In this document: piece by piece, positions 63,241 through 64,000 of the stretch
How the letters are laid out: each line of letters begins with the position of its first letter
Position numbering within the stretch: the stretch's first letter is position 1
Assembly: GCA_029168955.1 (NCBI GenBank)
Contig: JAPDOI010000193.1
Span: 1,116,001 to 1,180,000 of the forward strand
DNA from: Aplectana chamaeleonis
Lineage: Eukaryota; Nematoda; Chromadorea; Rhabditida; Cosmocercidae
Direction: 5' to 3'
DNA length: 64,000 nucleotides
The notes under the pieces: model-generated
Told to the model about the DNA's origin: nothing
The model's database searches: none
The model's input: the letters and a program-made list of their open reading frames with translations, nothing else
Made by a program: the position numbers and the translations under genes

Positions 63241-64000
63241 AAAATCGCTTGGAAAAATTTTCCGAAAAATTTTGACTCCAAGACAGCTCACAGGAAATTT
63301 TTAATGACCTAGGCAGATCGTTTCATTAAGAATAGGGAATTTGGAAAGGAGGTCATCTAAAGAAAAAGTATTTCAAAATAATGATTAAAAAGAAAAATAT
63401 ACTGAATGCAAGAAAAAGAGGTTTGAGAAAACGTCAAATTTTGGAGTTGCAAGTCTATAGGGAACCTCCACCATTCCCCACTCAGTTATCCTATACAACC
63501 TTCACCTCTCGGACCGCTGTCTCCACTCCAAAGAACCTCTGGTTAGGACCCCTCAAAAATTGTGAGTCTGAACAGCGAAAATTGCGTGGGCGGGTTGTCC
63601 CGGGCTTGCTTTTTCCTTTCATTCGCAGCATTCACACTGGAGCAGACTGCAGTGTAGGGCTAAACCTATAATAAATGGAAGAAGTTGGGGTTTGACTAGA
63701 ATCCAGCGCACGTATCATCCTTATTGGGAAAAGCTTGTCGGTGGAGGTTACCAATTTTTTCTTCTTACAAGGGAACCACAATAAGCCATAGTGACCATTC
63801 CAAATGAAATGTACTTTTCTAGAACCACTTTTGGACGAAAAGTCCAAAAATGACCATCGCAGCTGCCTAGACCCACTCTGAAAAAAGTTATAGACATTTT
63901 TTCTCTGATTTTCGTACTTATTGTACCCTCCAAAAAGCGCATTATTTTTACGAAAATCCGGAAACGGACCTCATAATCGTGTTCAGCGCCCAAATCTACC
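63241..64000. other. No supported gene to the window end
   Basis: Presumably still intron of the transporter gene. Short frames (63381-63671 plus, 63632-63993 minus) have no recognisable content and no fitting splice context. Confidence 0.45.

Overview
This is a repeat-rich animal chromosome segment, most likely from a nematode. Two host genes can be recognised by protein sequence. One encodes 40S ribosomal protein eS12 (rps-12, complete). The other encodes a SLC35B3/PST-2-type nucleotide-sulfate transporter whose 3' part lies outside the window. Their short introns are 63-78 nt, their acceptors are TTTCAG-like, and there are TTTCAG sites just upstream of the start codons (possible spliced-leader acceptors). 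A Tc3-like transposon and a Ty3-type LTR element fit a nematode. The species cannot be named from the sequence. All gene models here are spliced by eye.

Layout. 0-4 kb: two degenerate LINE copies placed tail to tail, then a 42-bp AT-rich palindromic minisatellite. 4.5-5.3 kb: a small unrecognised spliced gene. 5.6-12.4 kb: foldback and terminal-inverted-repeat (TIR) elements, several bounded by target-site duplications (TSDs) of 3, 8 or 9 bp. 12.4-16.5 kb: a Tc1-like TIR element interrupted by an almost intact LINE (PHD finger, APE endonuclease, RT; 1136 codons; 13-bp TSD). 17.4-25.1 kb: rps-12, whose second intron is 7.1 kb and holds a MULE-like element, a LINE deletion derivative, a hAT-like MITE and an internally deleted LTR retrotransposon. 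25-34 kb: MITEs, an interspersed family and foldback elements. 34.9-37.3 kb: a 41-42-bp minisatellite with a perfect TGACGTCA in most units. 38-46 kb: paralogous repeat blocks, one hit by a dead Tc3-like transposon and another by a 1.35-kb TIR element that contains LINE debris and a nested MITE. 46.8-53 kb: a 42-bp minisatellite with seven ~300-bp TIR modules, five of the intervals being a 657-bp higher-order repeat. 53-59.8 kb: more TIR elements, G-rich repeats and a long (TA)n. 59.8-64 kb: the transporter gene, whose last visible intron holds a large tandem/foldback palindrome.

The strongest unusual signals are these. A TATA box and a TCATT(C/G) initiator exactly 30 bp apart occur in three TIR elements with unrelated ends, and one of these was amplified into an array. 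A 2A-like (NPGP) motif sits just before the PHD finger of the LINE. About 34 CREB/ATF-type palindromes are spaced four helical turns apart. Several insertions can be resolved by TSDs or by paralogous empty sites. Most long open frames in the window are shadows of minisatellites whose period is a multiple of three, or antisense of LINEs. I saw no rRNA or tRNA gene.
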